Below, one piece after another: positions 9,340 to 16,817 of a DNA stretch of 64,000 nt. Within the stretch, counting starts at the first letter, position 1. Each line of letters starts with the position of its first letter. Source of the stretch: JAGQYH01 sp041393015 (GTDB taxonomy: Bacteria > Bacteroidota > Bacteroidia > Chitinophagales > JADIYW01); contig JAWKKV010000008.1 in NCBI GenBank assembly GCA_041393015.1, forward strand, positions 62,001-126,000, written 5' to 3'. The position numbers and the translations under genes were made by a program. A model generated the notes under the pieces. That model did no database searches. It worked only from the letters and a program-made list of their open reading frames with translations, and was not told where the DNA came from.

Positions 9340-10116
9340 TGGCAAAAAGAATCACCGAAACCGAGCTTATTTTACTTCTCTTCTCTGTATTTAATGAAAT
9401 TAAATGGTGGTAGAATTACAACATCAGAATTAATTGAAAGCTTCGCTTGATTATGAAACCAAGTGGAGAAGATTTACAAATACTGGGAAGAAATGATGAT
9501 AAATTTTCTCTCAAAAAGTGAGAAATTTAAAAGCACACGAAACCTTTGAAAGATTTGGGTATGTCAATATAGAGAAGCGAGAAAAGGATTTGTAGAAATT
9601 ACTAATGATGGCAAAAATCATTTAAAACGCAATCAAGAAATCTTAAAATATTTGCTTGTAAACGACTTTGAGTATTCTGATTTAACAGAAAATTTGAGGG
9701 AAATTGAAACCAATAAAGACAAAAGAAAATTCAAACTTTTGACGAGAATATTATAATTCAAGAGGGAATCAAAAAAGTGGCACAAGTAAAGGTTTATGAA
9801 CGTTCATCAAAGTTAAGAAATTATGCAATTGAGCATTTTACAAAAAAGACGGACATATTGCTTGTGAGTGTTGTACTTTTGATTTTGAAAATTTTTATGG
9901 AACAGAAATTGGAAAAGGATTTTATTGAAATTCATCACAATAAACCAATATTTCAATACGAAGATTCAGACATCGAAAACACTATAGAAAATGCTTTAAA
10001 TGAATTTAGCACCTGTTTGTTCAAATTGCCAGAATGATACATCGGAATTGGTCAAACCTCTCGAAATACAATATTTGATTGGACAAATTGAACAGAACGG
10101 AATTTACAGAAGATAA
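9339..10116 (+). pseudogene. HNH restriction endonuclease, broken
   Basis: Fragments in alternating frames give an N-terminal winged-helix-like part (MAKRITETEL), a middle part (KAHETFERFGYV, EITNDGKNHLKRN) and a C-terminal HNH nuclease: RSSKLRNYAIEHF, then after one lost A near 9845 KDGHIACECCTFDFENFYG, after one extra T near 9920 FIEIHHNKPIFQYED, and finally APVCSNC, then MIHRNWSKPLEIQYL. The paired single-base changes shift the frame out and back. It resembles restriction enzymes with an Mrr-like N-terminus and HNH C-terminus, partner of the upstream methyltransferase. The stop at 10114 lies 5 nt before the attC-like R'' sequence. Confidence 0.75.
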
Positions 10117-10121
10117 AACAC

Positions 10122-10141
10122 TGGGCATAACACCGTGTCCT
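10122..10141 (+). repeat. attC-like site 1, left half (interrupted)
   Basis: TGGGCATAAC at 10122-10131 is the exact reverse complement of GTTATGCCCA at 8070-8079; with one mismatch the match extends to 14 nt. This is the relation between R'' of an attC and the first bases of its own cassette. The arm that follows (CCGTGTCC, then TATG) partly pairs with CATACACAG at 11755-11763, right next to GTTGTGCGT at 11767. Between the halves lie an IS110-type relic and about 180 bp of unassigned sequence. The pairing of the inner arms is imperfect and is an inference. Confidence 0.5.
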
Positions 10142-10533
10142 ATGTAAAGCAGTAATTTAATTCAGCGTGCTTTCTAAAAATAATATTTTTATTTAAAATT
10201 TACATCATATTTATTATTAAAGTTGTTGATATGTTGGAACGGTTTTGTTCTGCTAGGAACTACTTTGTCTTTTCGTTTCAATATATCAATCACTTACCCT
10301 TTATTAGCTCCGCATCCTATATGTGATCGATTGATTTAAAACAAGTCACCAGCATTATATTTGTTCCGATAAGGTAAACAAGCCACCTACTATAAAATGT
10401 GGTATAACTTCATAAGCCATCCACCTACGTTGTTTTGTGGTCTTGAAGATATTACCTTGTGTTTTATTCTGAGCAATTTGGGTATGTTTTATAATTTGTT
10501 TTATGCTACTATTCCTATTTGGTATTCCCATCT
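10142..10533 (-). other. Non-coding 3' end of the IS relic; possible former bridge-RNA region
   Basis: About 390 bp between the transposase relic's last recognisable codon and the left inverted repeat, without a supported reading frame. IS110-family recombinases are guided by a bridge RNA made from a non-coding end of the element; in the IS1111 subgroup it lies downstream of the recombinase, which is the position here. No conserved loop could be identified by eye, and the element is dead, so this is only a positional inference. Confidence 0.3.
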
Positions 10534-11541
10534 TTACTTTACAACGGCTAAAATTCTATTAGCCAGTTTATGAGCCACTTACTATTATTTCTTTACGTCT
10601 TTGCCGTAGTGCTTGCGATTAGGTTTGCATTACCGATCAAATCTAATTGGCTCGCCAACTCGCTTCAATCATATAGCTTCGCATTAATCTATGAGCTCTA
10701 AAGGTCATCCCACTAGTTCTTGTATTTTCTCCACTTTGATAAATACCGCTGACCAATATAGCCTGCAAACTCTTTAGCGTTGAATCTTCTGATATCACCA
10801 AGCTCAGATAGAATGCCAGCTGCTACTATTGGACCAACTCCTGGAACACTGCGCATTGGCACAATCTTATAATGCTTCCGACAATAAGCCTTCCGAATCA
10901 AAAACACTTACTGCTCTCATTTCAGATTCCTACATATTTATAATAGTTAATTCTACTGCTAGTAGTCGCCCATCCTGTAGTATATTGCCAAGTTTGACTT
11001 TCAATCCATGCTACCATATCTTTTGACCAATAACTGTTATCATATTCAGCAGGTAAGTCAATGCCAAAGTAGAGTAACTGCGATTTAATCTTGATTTGAT
11101 TCTTCGAAGATCTTTTCACCAATTCATCTCTTCTTCTAAATAAACTTCGCAATTGTTCTTGCCTTTTTTATTCGGAATGTAAATACCTCGTAATTGTCCG
11201 TCTCGTAACTGACGACTGATATTAACAGCATCAATTTTATTCGTCTTTTGACTGGCTTGCTTTTGTGCCTTGGAATATCAGCCGGATTAACTACTATACT
11301 GTTCCAGCCATAAGTTTTGAATGACCGATGAGCAGCATAGCCACAACAGCCCGCTTCATATGCACTATAGACCTGATGATCTGAAAAGTGCTTAGCAACA
11401 TACTTTTTTAGTTCATCAGCTCGTGGTGGCATAGTTAAACTGACCATTAAATAAATCGGTTCTAAAATGAACTTTCCAACTTTTCTTGTGAATGTCAATT
11501 CCTATGAATAACTTAGGTTCTTGAGCGGTAGTTTGAATCAT
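10534..11541 (-). pseudogene. IS110-family transposase, multiply frameshifted
   Basis: Starting at the ATG at 11541 the minus strand gives MIQTTAQEPKLFIGIDIHKKSW (RuvC-like DEDD domain, first Asp), then in another frame SLTMPPRADELKKYVAKHF, YEAGCCGYAAHRSFKTYGW and VVNPADIP, then SLFRRRDELVKRS and QLLYFGIDLPAEYDN, then SVPGVGPIVAAGILSELGDIRRF (Transposase_20 domain), and finally HRLMRSYMIEASWRAN followed by several stops before VAHKLANRILAVVK. Intact proteins of this family are about 330-350 residues, so the whole gene is present but dead, with at least four frame breaks and several in-frame stops. Confidence 0.85.
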
Positions 11542-11792
11542 AACATTTTGTTTTTTTGCAGATTCAAATTACTGCTTTTACATATATGCTATAGCCAATA
11601 GGGCATTTAGTGATAAATTGAAAGTCCTGTTCTTTGAGCAGGCAACGCCAAAACAAAGTTTTGACGTTTAACAAAAAGAAAATTAAAAAGTAAACCGTTT
11701 GTTTTGGCTTAGTGGTAAACCGAAAGTGAAGTGCTTCGAATCCGCCCTACTGTCCATACACAGACCGTTGTGCGTCATGCGAAAAAAAGACA

Positions 11793-12186
11793 ATGAAACA
11801 GATAATTACGATAATAACTCTGATTTTGGGTTTAGCAATGACCAGTTGCCAAACCGACTTGGACTTAAATGATGTTATTGACCAAAATCTCCGTTCACTT
11901 TACCATTAGGACAGTCAACCCTGAAACAGGACTTAGTTCGGATGAAACTGAAGAAATTAAAGTGAATTCTGAAAAGTGGATTGCTTGCTGACTTTGCAAA
12001 AAATAATCTGGACGGTTGGCACTCAAGCCCAGCATCATATATTGGTGACTTTTACGTTTCGCAAGGTGACTTCAGATTAATCTACACAAAAAAGGTTCAA
12101 ATGGAGTAGTAATAGCATTTACGGACAAAGAAGATAATCCGAAACAGTACACCAAAGCAATTGACAAAGGAGAACTTGATTTTTGA
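11793..12186 (+). pseudogene. Small lipoprotein gene of cassette 2, frameshifted
   Basis: The ATG at 11793 opens MKQIITIITLILGLAMTSC, a lipoprotein signal with lipobox MTSC (Cys19). A stop follows after 37 codons, but other frames continue recognisably: TIRTVNPETGLSSDETEEIKVNSEKW, then NLDGWHSSPASYIGDFYVSQGDFRLIYTK, then GVVIAFTDKEDNPKQYTKAIDKGELDF. About 125 residues in total, at least three frame breaks. Function unknown. It begins 26 nt after GTTGTGCGT (11767-11775), and the complementary ACGCACAAC lies 27 nt after its stop, so it occupies a complete cassette. Confidence 0.65.
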
Positions 12187-12212
12187 CCGAATGAAAAAAA
12201 TTAAAAAAACGA

Positions 12213-12272
12213 ACGCACAACAAAACCTATAAGCCATGCTGGGACACGGCTCATAGCCAAAACGTTATGTGT
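12213..12272 (+). repeat. attC-like site 2
   Basis: This is the best-preserved site. ACGCACAAC (12213-12221, R'') is the exact reverse complement of GTTGTGCGT at 11767-11775, the start of the same cassette. Inner arms CTATAAGCC (12227-12235) and GGCTCATAG (12248-12256) pair in 8 of 9 positions around a 12-nt loop. The right core is GTTATGTGT (12264-12272), which opens the next cassette. Integron attC sites have the same order: RYYYAAC, inner arms, GTTRRRY. The cores here fit that consensus only approximately. Confidence 0.6.
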
Positions 12273-12310
12273 ATTGCCAAAATGAACCAATAATTGAATA
12301 GTAAAAGATT

Positions 12311-12840
12311 TAAAATAGAGTTAAAGAAAATCCATTGGTTGGAAAGTGGGAGTCGAAGACAATCTCGACCTTTGTGCTCATGGTAAGGTATGTGACAATA
12401 GAGATGAAATTGTTGCTGATAATTCTTCGACTCAAATGATTGGTGGTCATTAACAGCAATGGCTCTGCACCTTTTACGAACATTAGAATCGAATCATACA
12501 TCTGATAACTTAGTAGGAGATTGTTTAGTCCCAGAAGGACATCATATAGACCATCACCAAAATGACCCCATAGTCCACATTGAAACTGTTTACCCAATGG
12601 TTGCTGAAAAAATTGGTGGTGGTTCATCAAGACAATCAAGTCAAATTGATGACTGAATCTAACTCAGAAACAATAATCCCTTTTGAAGATTATAAATATG
12701 AAATTTTGAAGTTTGTCGATAAAGTTCAAGACTTTTATAAGTTGAGCAAACCTAAAACATTACCTGAAGATGAATATGACAAAGAAGGTTATTTGAAACT
12801 ATGGAAGGAGTGGGAACTGATGAGAAAAAAATGGAAATAA
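12311..12840 (+). pseudogene. Small cytosolic protein of cassette 3, frameshifted
   Basis: Frames can be joined as KENPLVGKWES, DNLDLCAHGKV, DEIVADNSS, MALHLLRTLESNHTSDNLVGDCLVPEG, then QVKLMTESNSETIIPFEDYKYEILKFVDKVQDFYKLSKPKTLPEDEYDKEGYLKLWKEWELMRKKWK. The total is about 170 residues, broken by at least three frame shifts. I believe similar cassette-like proteins of unknown function occur in other Bacteroidota, but I cannot name the family. The stop (12838-12840) is one base from the R'' sequence of attC-like site 3. Confidence 0.5.
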
Positions 12841-12841
12841 A

Positions 12842-12911
12842 ACACATAACACTGTATTTGAAATCATTGCACCCTTCGGGCTGCTTCGCTTCATATACTA
12901 ACGTTGGCCGT
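12842..12911 (+). repeat. attC-like site 3
   Basis: ACACATAAC (12842-12850) is the exact reverse complement of GTTATGTGT at 12264-12272, the start of cassette 3. The arms TGTATTTGAA and TTCATATAC pair in 8 of 9 positions when aligned, around an inner hairpin with a CTTCGG-like loop (GCACCCTTCGGGCTGC). The right core GTTGGCC (12903-12909) opens cassette 4. The right arm TCATATACTAACGTT recurs almost unchanged at site 4. Confidence 0.6.
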
Positions 12912-12943
12912 AATGTAAAACTACATGCTCGAAAACAAAGAAA

Positions 12944-13411
12944 ATGACCCAAACTGAACTCATAATTTTAAATTTCACAGAAATAAGGAGAAGAAGTATC
13001 AAACTTTGGAATGGACTTCCTAAAAGCCATTACAGTTGGAAACCTGACGAGAAAGCAATGACTGCAATAGAAATGGTTAGGCACGTTTTAGAAGCCGATT
13101 ATGGATGGAATATTATAATCAATAATGGGAGTATGGCAAACTATGAAACGCCATGGAAAAATAGACCATTCATGAGCGTTGCTGACGAACTTGAATTTGC
13201 CGAACCACATAGAAATACATTTTTAGAAAGTATTCGACAATTTTCAGATAGAGAATTAAACGAAACTGAAATCGTTCACCCTGGAAATGGAGAAAAGAAA
13301 ATACTTGGAAAATATTTATTGCGCATAGGATACCACGAATCTGTTCACGCTGGACAATTCCTTTCGTATTTAAGAGCAATGAAAATAAATCGCCCAAATA
13401 TATGGGACTAA
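12944..13411 (+). CDS. DinB-like putative metalloenzyme
   Basis: 155 residues. It looks like the DinB/YfiT four-helix family: an early His in RHVLEADYGW and a C-terminal GYHESVHAGQFLSYLRAM carrying two histidines, which together form the usual three-His metal site of thiol-dependent S-transferase-like DinB proteins. The substrate is unknown. It is the only intact gene of the cassette region, begins 41 nt after the GTTGGCC core and ends about 10 nt before a degenerate attC-like site. Confidence 0.75.
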   Translation: MTQTELIILNFTEIRRRSIKLWNGLPKSHYSWKPDEKAMTAIEMVRHVLEADYGWNIIINNGSMANYETPWKNRPFMSVADELEFAEPHRNTFLESIRQFSDRELNETEIVHPGNGEKKILGKYLLRIGYHESVHAGQFLSYLRAMKINRPNIWD

Positions 13412-13417
13412 AAAAAA

Positions 13418-13462
13418 CACTACAGCCAGTAATGGCTAAAAATCATATACTCAACGTTCCTC
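13418..13462 (+). repeat. Degenerate attC-like site 4 (right edge of array)
   Basis: TACAGCCA (13421-13428) nearly matches the complement of the cassette 4 start (TACGGCCA, 7 of 8). The right arm ATCATATACTCAACGTTCC (13442-13460) is almost the same as that of site 3 (TTCATATACTAACGTTGG). A small hairpin AGCCA/TGGCT lies at 13424-13437. The left arm that should pair with TCATATAC is missing, so the site seems truncated. The array ends here. Confidence 0.45.
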
Positions 13463-13530
13463 CAAATTCGTTTCCATAAATTATCTCAATAAGCGATTTT
13501 TCCTTCCCTATATTTCTATTTTTTTATCTT

Positions 13531-13564
13531 ACCAAATACCAAATACCAAATACCAAATACCAAA
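13531..13564 (+). repeat. Heptanucleotide repeat (ACCAAAT)x4 + ACCAAA
   Basis: Four perfect ACCAAAT units (13531-13558) followed by a partial unit (13559-13564) end 2 nt before the ATG of the next gene. Slippage would change the length of the 5' leader or promoter spacing in 7-bp steps, so it could vary expression of that gene. It could also be a neutral microsatellite. Confidence 0.85.
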
Positions 13565-13566
13565 AA

Positions 13567-14136
13567 ATGTCATCACATCATTTTGTAAGAGAAGAGCAAG
13601 CAACCGCTTTATATATCAAGGGCAGGCATATTGATGAGTCTATTCTAATGCAATTGTTAGAATGGAATCCAACGATTATTGCCCATGACAGTGTTTTGGA
13701 ATGGATCTATTCATTAAATATTAAAATTGATATTTTGGTGTCTGTAGGATTGGAGTCCAACTATATTCCTTATGATTTTATACAATGGGAAAGTGCTGAT
13801 GATGCGCAAATTCTTCAAAAAATAAAGAAAGAAGTAAAAGCGGCTAGAGTAATTATAGCCGGTGATGATGATACAAATTCTATGCATCAATTAATGTTGC
13901 AATTTCCAGAACATAATTATGCTTTATACGAAAACAATACCAAGCATTTTGTATTGAAAAAGGACGCTACATTTAAGAAATGGGTCAACAAAGATTTTGA
14001 ATTTGCGATAGGTAAAATTGATAAAGCAATCGTTGAAGGCAATGTGAAAAGCTCTGGTACTAACTATGTTGCATTAGAAGATGGCATCATAACTATACAC
14101 AGTCTTAGTAATTTAATTATTAGCGAGTCACTATAA
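13567..14136 (+). CDS. Thiamine-pyrophosphokinase-like protein (putative)
   Basis: 189 residues, ATG start just after the ACCAAAT repeats. The order MSSHHFVREEQ, WNPTIIAHDSVLEWIYSLNIKIDILVSVG, then IIAGDDDTNSMHQLM resembles a Bacteroidota protein family usually labelled thiamine pyrophosphokinase, but the classical substrate motifs are not clear to me. If the label holds it would make thiamine diphosphate from thiamine and ATP. It could equally be a non-enzymatic homologue. No operon partner: the YceI gene 26 nt on has its own promoter box. Confidence 0.4.
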   Translation: MSSHHFVREEQATALYIKGRHIDESILMQLLEWNPTIIAHDSVLEWIYSLNIKIDILVSVGLESNYIPYDFIQWESADDAQILQKIKKEVKAARVIIAGDDDTNSMHQLMLQFPEHNYALYENNTKHFVLKKDATFKKWVNKDFEFAIGKIDKAIVEGNVKSSGTNYVALEDGIITIHSLSNLIISESL

Positions 14137-14140
14137 AATT

Positions 14141-14148
14141 TATCTTTG
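14141..14148 (+). promoter_or_regulatory. Bacteroidota -7 box TATCTTTG
   Basis: TATCTTTG matches the TAnnTTTG -7 consensus of the Bacteroidota sigma factor, 14 nt before the YceI ATG at 14163. No clear -33 TTG is seen at the expected distance, so strength is uncertain. Confidence 0.55.
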
Positions 14149-14162
14149 TAAAAAAATAATTT

Positions 14163-14828
14163 ATGAAGAATTTGATATATGTATTACTTATTGGTTTGTC
14201 GTTTACGGCTTGTAAAGGTCCTGGTGGTGATAAAGCAAAAGTATCAGAAGTACAAGATAAAGCAGAAGCATCTGCTGCAGCTAATGACGTTGCCGTTGAT
14301 TTAGCCAATAGTAAAGTAACATGGGTAGGAAGCAAGCCTGCAGGAAGCCATAACGGAATAATTAAGTTATCTAACGGAACACTTTCTGTAGAAAATGGTG
14401 TGGTAAGTGCCGGTGAATTTGAAATAGATATGACCACTGTTGAATCTACTGATCCTGGCATGGATGCAGACAATAATGCCAAATTAACTAAGCATTTGAG
14501 AGATACGGACTTTTTTGATGTAGCACTATTTCCCACTGCTAAATTTGTAATTACTAAAGTAGAAGATATATCCGCTCATGCTTCAGAAGATGCATTACAA
14601 TTAGAAGGTGCTTCGCATTATGTAACTGGAAATTTAACGATGAAAGATATTGAAAAAGGAGTTTCTTTTCCTGCCGTCATTACAGTGGAAGAAGGAAAAG
14701 TTTCTGCAAAAGCTGAATTTACCATTCAAAGAACTGATTGGGGAATTACTTATAAAAGTGATCAATCAATTAAAGATAAATTCATTCATCCTGAAGTAAA
14801 AGTAGGATTTGATATAGTAGCCAATTAG
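14163..14828 (+). CDS. YceI-family lipoprotein
   Basis: 221 residues with a lipoprotein signal (lipobox FTAC, Cys17) and a YceI domain from about residue 45: VDLANSKVTWVGSKPAGSHNGII, GEFEIDMTTVES, HLRDTDFFDVALFPTAKFVITKV, YVTGNLTMKDIEKGVSFP and FTIQRTDWGITYK. YceI proteins are lipocalin-like barrels that bind a long isoprenoid or lipid chain. It is probably anchored in the periplasm or outer membrane. A strong terminator follows 20 nt after the stop, so it is likely monocistronic. Confidence 0.9.
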   Translation: MKNLIYVLLIGLSFTACKGPGGDKAKVSEVQDKAEASAAANDVAVDLANSKVTWVGSKPAGSHNGIIKLSNGTLSVENGVVSAGEFEIDMTTVESTDPGMDADNNAKLTKHLRDTDFFDVALFPTAKFVITKVEDISAHASEDALQLEGASHYVTGNLTMKDIEKGVSFPAVITVEEGKVSAKAEFTIQRTDWGITYKSDQSIKDKFIHPEVKVGFDIVAN

Positions 14829-14848
14829 GTATAACACACTAAATATTT

Positions 14849-14888
14849 TAACGCCATTTTGTTCAGCCAGAATGGCGTTATTAATTTT
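14849..14888 (+). terminator. Rho-independent terminator after YceI gene
   Basis: TAACGCCATT (14849-14858) and AATGGCGTTA (14871-14880) form a perfect 10-bp stem with a 12-nt loop, followed by TTAATTTT. Confidence 0.85.
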
Positions 14889-14987
14889 AATAAGACATTA
14901 ATCTAAGGATACTAATCAATTTAATAAATTGACGTAGCTTTATTAGAATAGTTGAAACACTATTTCCAAAACACACAATTAAAGAAT

Positions 14988-16751
14988 ATGGAAATCACAA
15001 GATTATTTGATACAATATATTATCAGCAAGAGCAATATCCACAGAAAATATCTATAACAAGCTTAAGAGATGGACAATGGAAACCTTATAGCACCCAAGA
15101 TATCATTGACAGGGCTAACGAAATGAGTTTAGGTTTTCTAAAATTAGGTGTTCAACCTGGGGATAAAATTGCTATTATTACTAAAGAAAATAGACCAGAA
15201 TGGAATATTTGTGATATTGCCGCAGGTCAAATTGGTGCCATCACAGTTCCAATTTATCCAACTATTAGTCCAAAGGAATACGAATACATCTTCAATGATG
15301 CCAGTGTAAAAATTTGTATCGTTGAGAAAGAAGATCTTTTCCATAAAGTGGATGAGATAAAAGGTAGTGTCAGTAGTTTACAATACGTTTTTTCTATAGA
15401 TGAATCTAAAGGTTGTGCTAACTGGGAAGAGATTTTTAAGAAAGGAAAAGGTGGAGATATTGAAGAAGTGAAGAAGCTTTCAGCCAATGTAAAAAGCGGT
15501 GATTTAGCTACTTTAATCTACACATCCGGCACAACAGGTCTACCAAAAGGAGTGATGCTTTCACATCACAATATCATCGCCAATGTTAAAGAAGTAGGCC
15601 AGCATATGCCGTTAAGTCCTGGCTTGAGGGCATTAAGCTTTTTGCCGTTATGCCATATTTTTGAAAGAATGGTAAGCTACTGCTATATCCATAATGGTGT
15701 CAATATTTATTATTCTTCCGTAGATACATTGGCTGAAAAATTACCAACGGTGAAGCCTAATTTCTTCACTACTGTACCAAGATTATTAGAGAAGGTTTAT
15801 GAAAAAGTCGTGAATGGAGGTATGCAGAAATCAGGTATTTCTAAGAAAATATTTTTGTGGGCATTGGAGTTAACAAAGAGCTACGAATACGACCAGAAAC
15901 CCAGCTTTTTAATGAAGATTGCCGATAAGCTAGTATACAGCAAAATCAGAGAAAAATTAGGTGGAGAAGTGATTGGCATTGTTACCGGATCAGCACCTTG
16001 TCCTTTAAATATTGCACAATTCTTTTCTGCAGCAGGCATTCCAATTAGAGAAGGTTATGGTTTAACAGAAACGTCGCCTGTTTTAACATTTGGTAGGTTC
16101 ACCGAGGGTGGCGCCATGCTAGGAACAGTCGGCACATCGATTGACAATGTAGAATTGAAAATTGAAGACGATGGTGAAATATTAGCCAAAGGACCTAATA
16201 TTATGATGGGTTATTACAATCAGCCGGAACAAACCGCTGAGGTAATGACAGAAGATGGATGGTTTAGAACAGGAGACATTGGGAAGTTTATTACCGGTAA
16301 AAATGGAGCTAAATTTTTAAAAATCACCGATAGAAAAAAACAATTATTAAAAACATCAGGTGGTAAATACGTGGCACCAGCGCCAATTGAAAACAAATTC
16401 AAAGAATCGTTCTTTATAGAGCAAATGATGGTAGTGGGAGAAGGAAAGAAGTTTGTTTCTGCCTTAATCGTACCTGCTTTTGAAACATTGAAAGATTGGG
16501 CGAAAAATGAAGGAATTACTTTTTCAAGCAACGAAGATTTGATCAAGAATGAAAAAGTGATTAAGTTGTATAGAGATATTGCGGAAGAATACAATCCGAA
16601 TTTTAGTAAAATTGAACAGATCAAAAAGATCAGTTTGTTGTCTAATGAATGGACAGACACTTCAGGAGAATTGACACCAACAATGAAGGTGAAAAGGAAA
16701 GTGATCAGAGAGCGATATGCACAACAGATCGACGAAATTTATGGCGTTTAA
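14988..16751 (+). CDS. Long-chain acyl-CoA synthetase (AMP-forming)
   Basis: 587 residues from the ATG at 14988; the frame is open to a TTG at 14952, but MEITRLFDTIYYQ is the usual family start. The AMP-binding signature YTSGTTGLPKGVMLSHHN, the GYGLTETSPV motif, GWFRTGDIG and the hinge DRKKQLLKTSGGKYVAP are all present. The enzyme activates long-chain fatty acids with ATP and CoA. It is the long-chain FadD/FAA type, peripheral to the membrane. It stands alone between a terminator and the secreted nuclease gene. Confidence 0.9.
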   Translation: MEITRLFDTIYYQQEQYPQKISITSLRDGQWKPYSTQDIIDRANEMSLGFLKLGVQPGDKIAIITKENRPEWNICDIAAGQIGAITVPIYPTISPKEYEYIFNDASVKICIVEKEDLFHKVDEIKGSVSSLQYVFSIDESKGCANWEEIFKKGKGGDIEEVKKLSANVKSGDLATLIYTSGTTGLPKGVMLSHHNIIANVKEVGQHMPLSPGLRALSFLPLCHIFERMVSYCYIHNGVNIYYSSVDTLAEKLPTVKPNFFTTVPRLLEKVYEKVVNGGMQKSGISKKIFLWALELTKSYEYDQKPSFLMKIADKLVYSKIREKLGGEVIGIVTGSAPCPLNIAQFFSAAGIPIREGYGLTETSPVLTFGRFTEGGAMLGTVGTSIDNVELKIEDDGEILAKGPNIMMGYYNQPEQTAEVMTEDGWFRTGDIGKFITGKNGAKFLKITDRKKQLLKTSGGKYVAPAPIENKFKESFFIEQMMVVGEGKKFVSALIVPAFETLKDWAKNEGITFSSNEDLIKNEKVIKLYRDIAEEYNPNFSKIEQIKKISLLSNEWTDTSGELTPTMKVKRKVIRERYAQQIDEIYGV

Positions 16752-16817
16752 AAATTAGTTTATCGAAATCAACTTGGAACGAAAGTTGTTTAGAATAAGA
16801 GATACGAAAAGATTATT

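Larger units (their letters stand above)
10142..11583 (-). mobile_element. Decayed IS110-family element (IS1111-like layout)
   Basis: The relic is bounded by an imperfect inverted repeat: ATGTAAAGCAGTAATTT at 10142-10158 and its complement AAATTACTGCTTTTACAT at 11566-11583, differing by one extra A. The size, 1.44 kb, fits the IS110 group. The transposase relic starts only about 40 bp inside the right end and leaves about 390 bp of non-coding DNA at its 3' side. Terminal or subterminal inverted repeats and a long 3' non-coding end are features of the IS1111 subgroup. It lies directly after the R''/L'' arm of attC-like site 1. IS1111-type elements that target attC sites are known in proteobacterial integrons. 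Confidence 0.65.

Noticed and set aside
12310..12639. Minus-strand open frame across cassette 3
   Set aside because: The plus strand carries the homologous but frameshifted cassette gene; the minus frame is its shadow.
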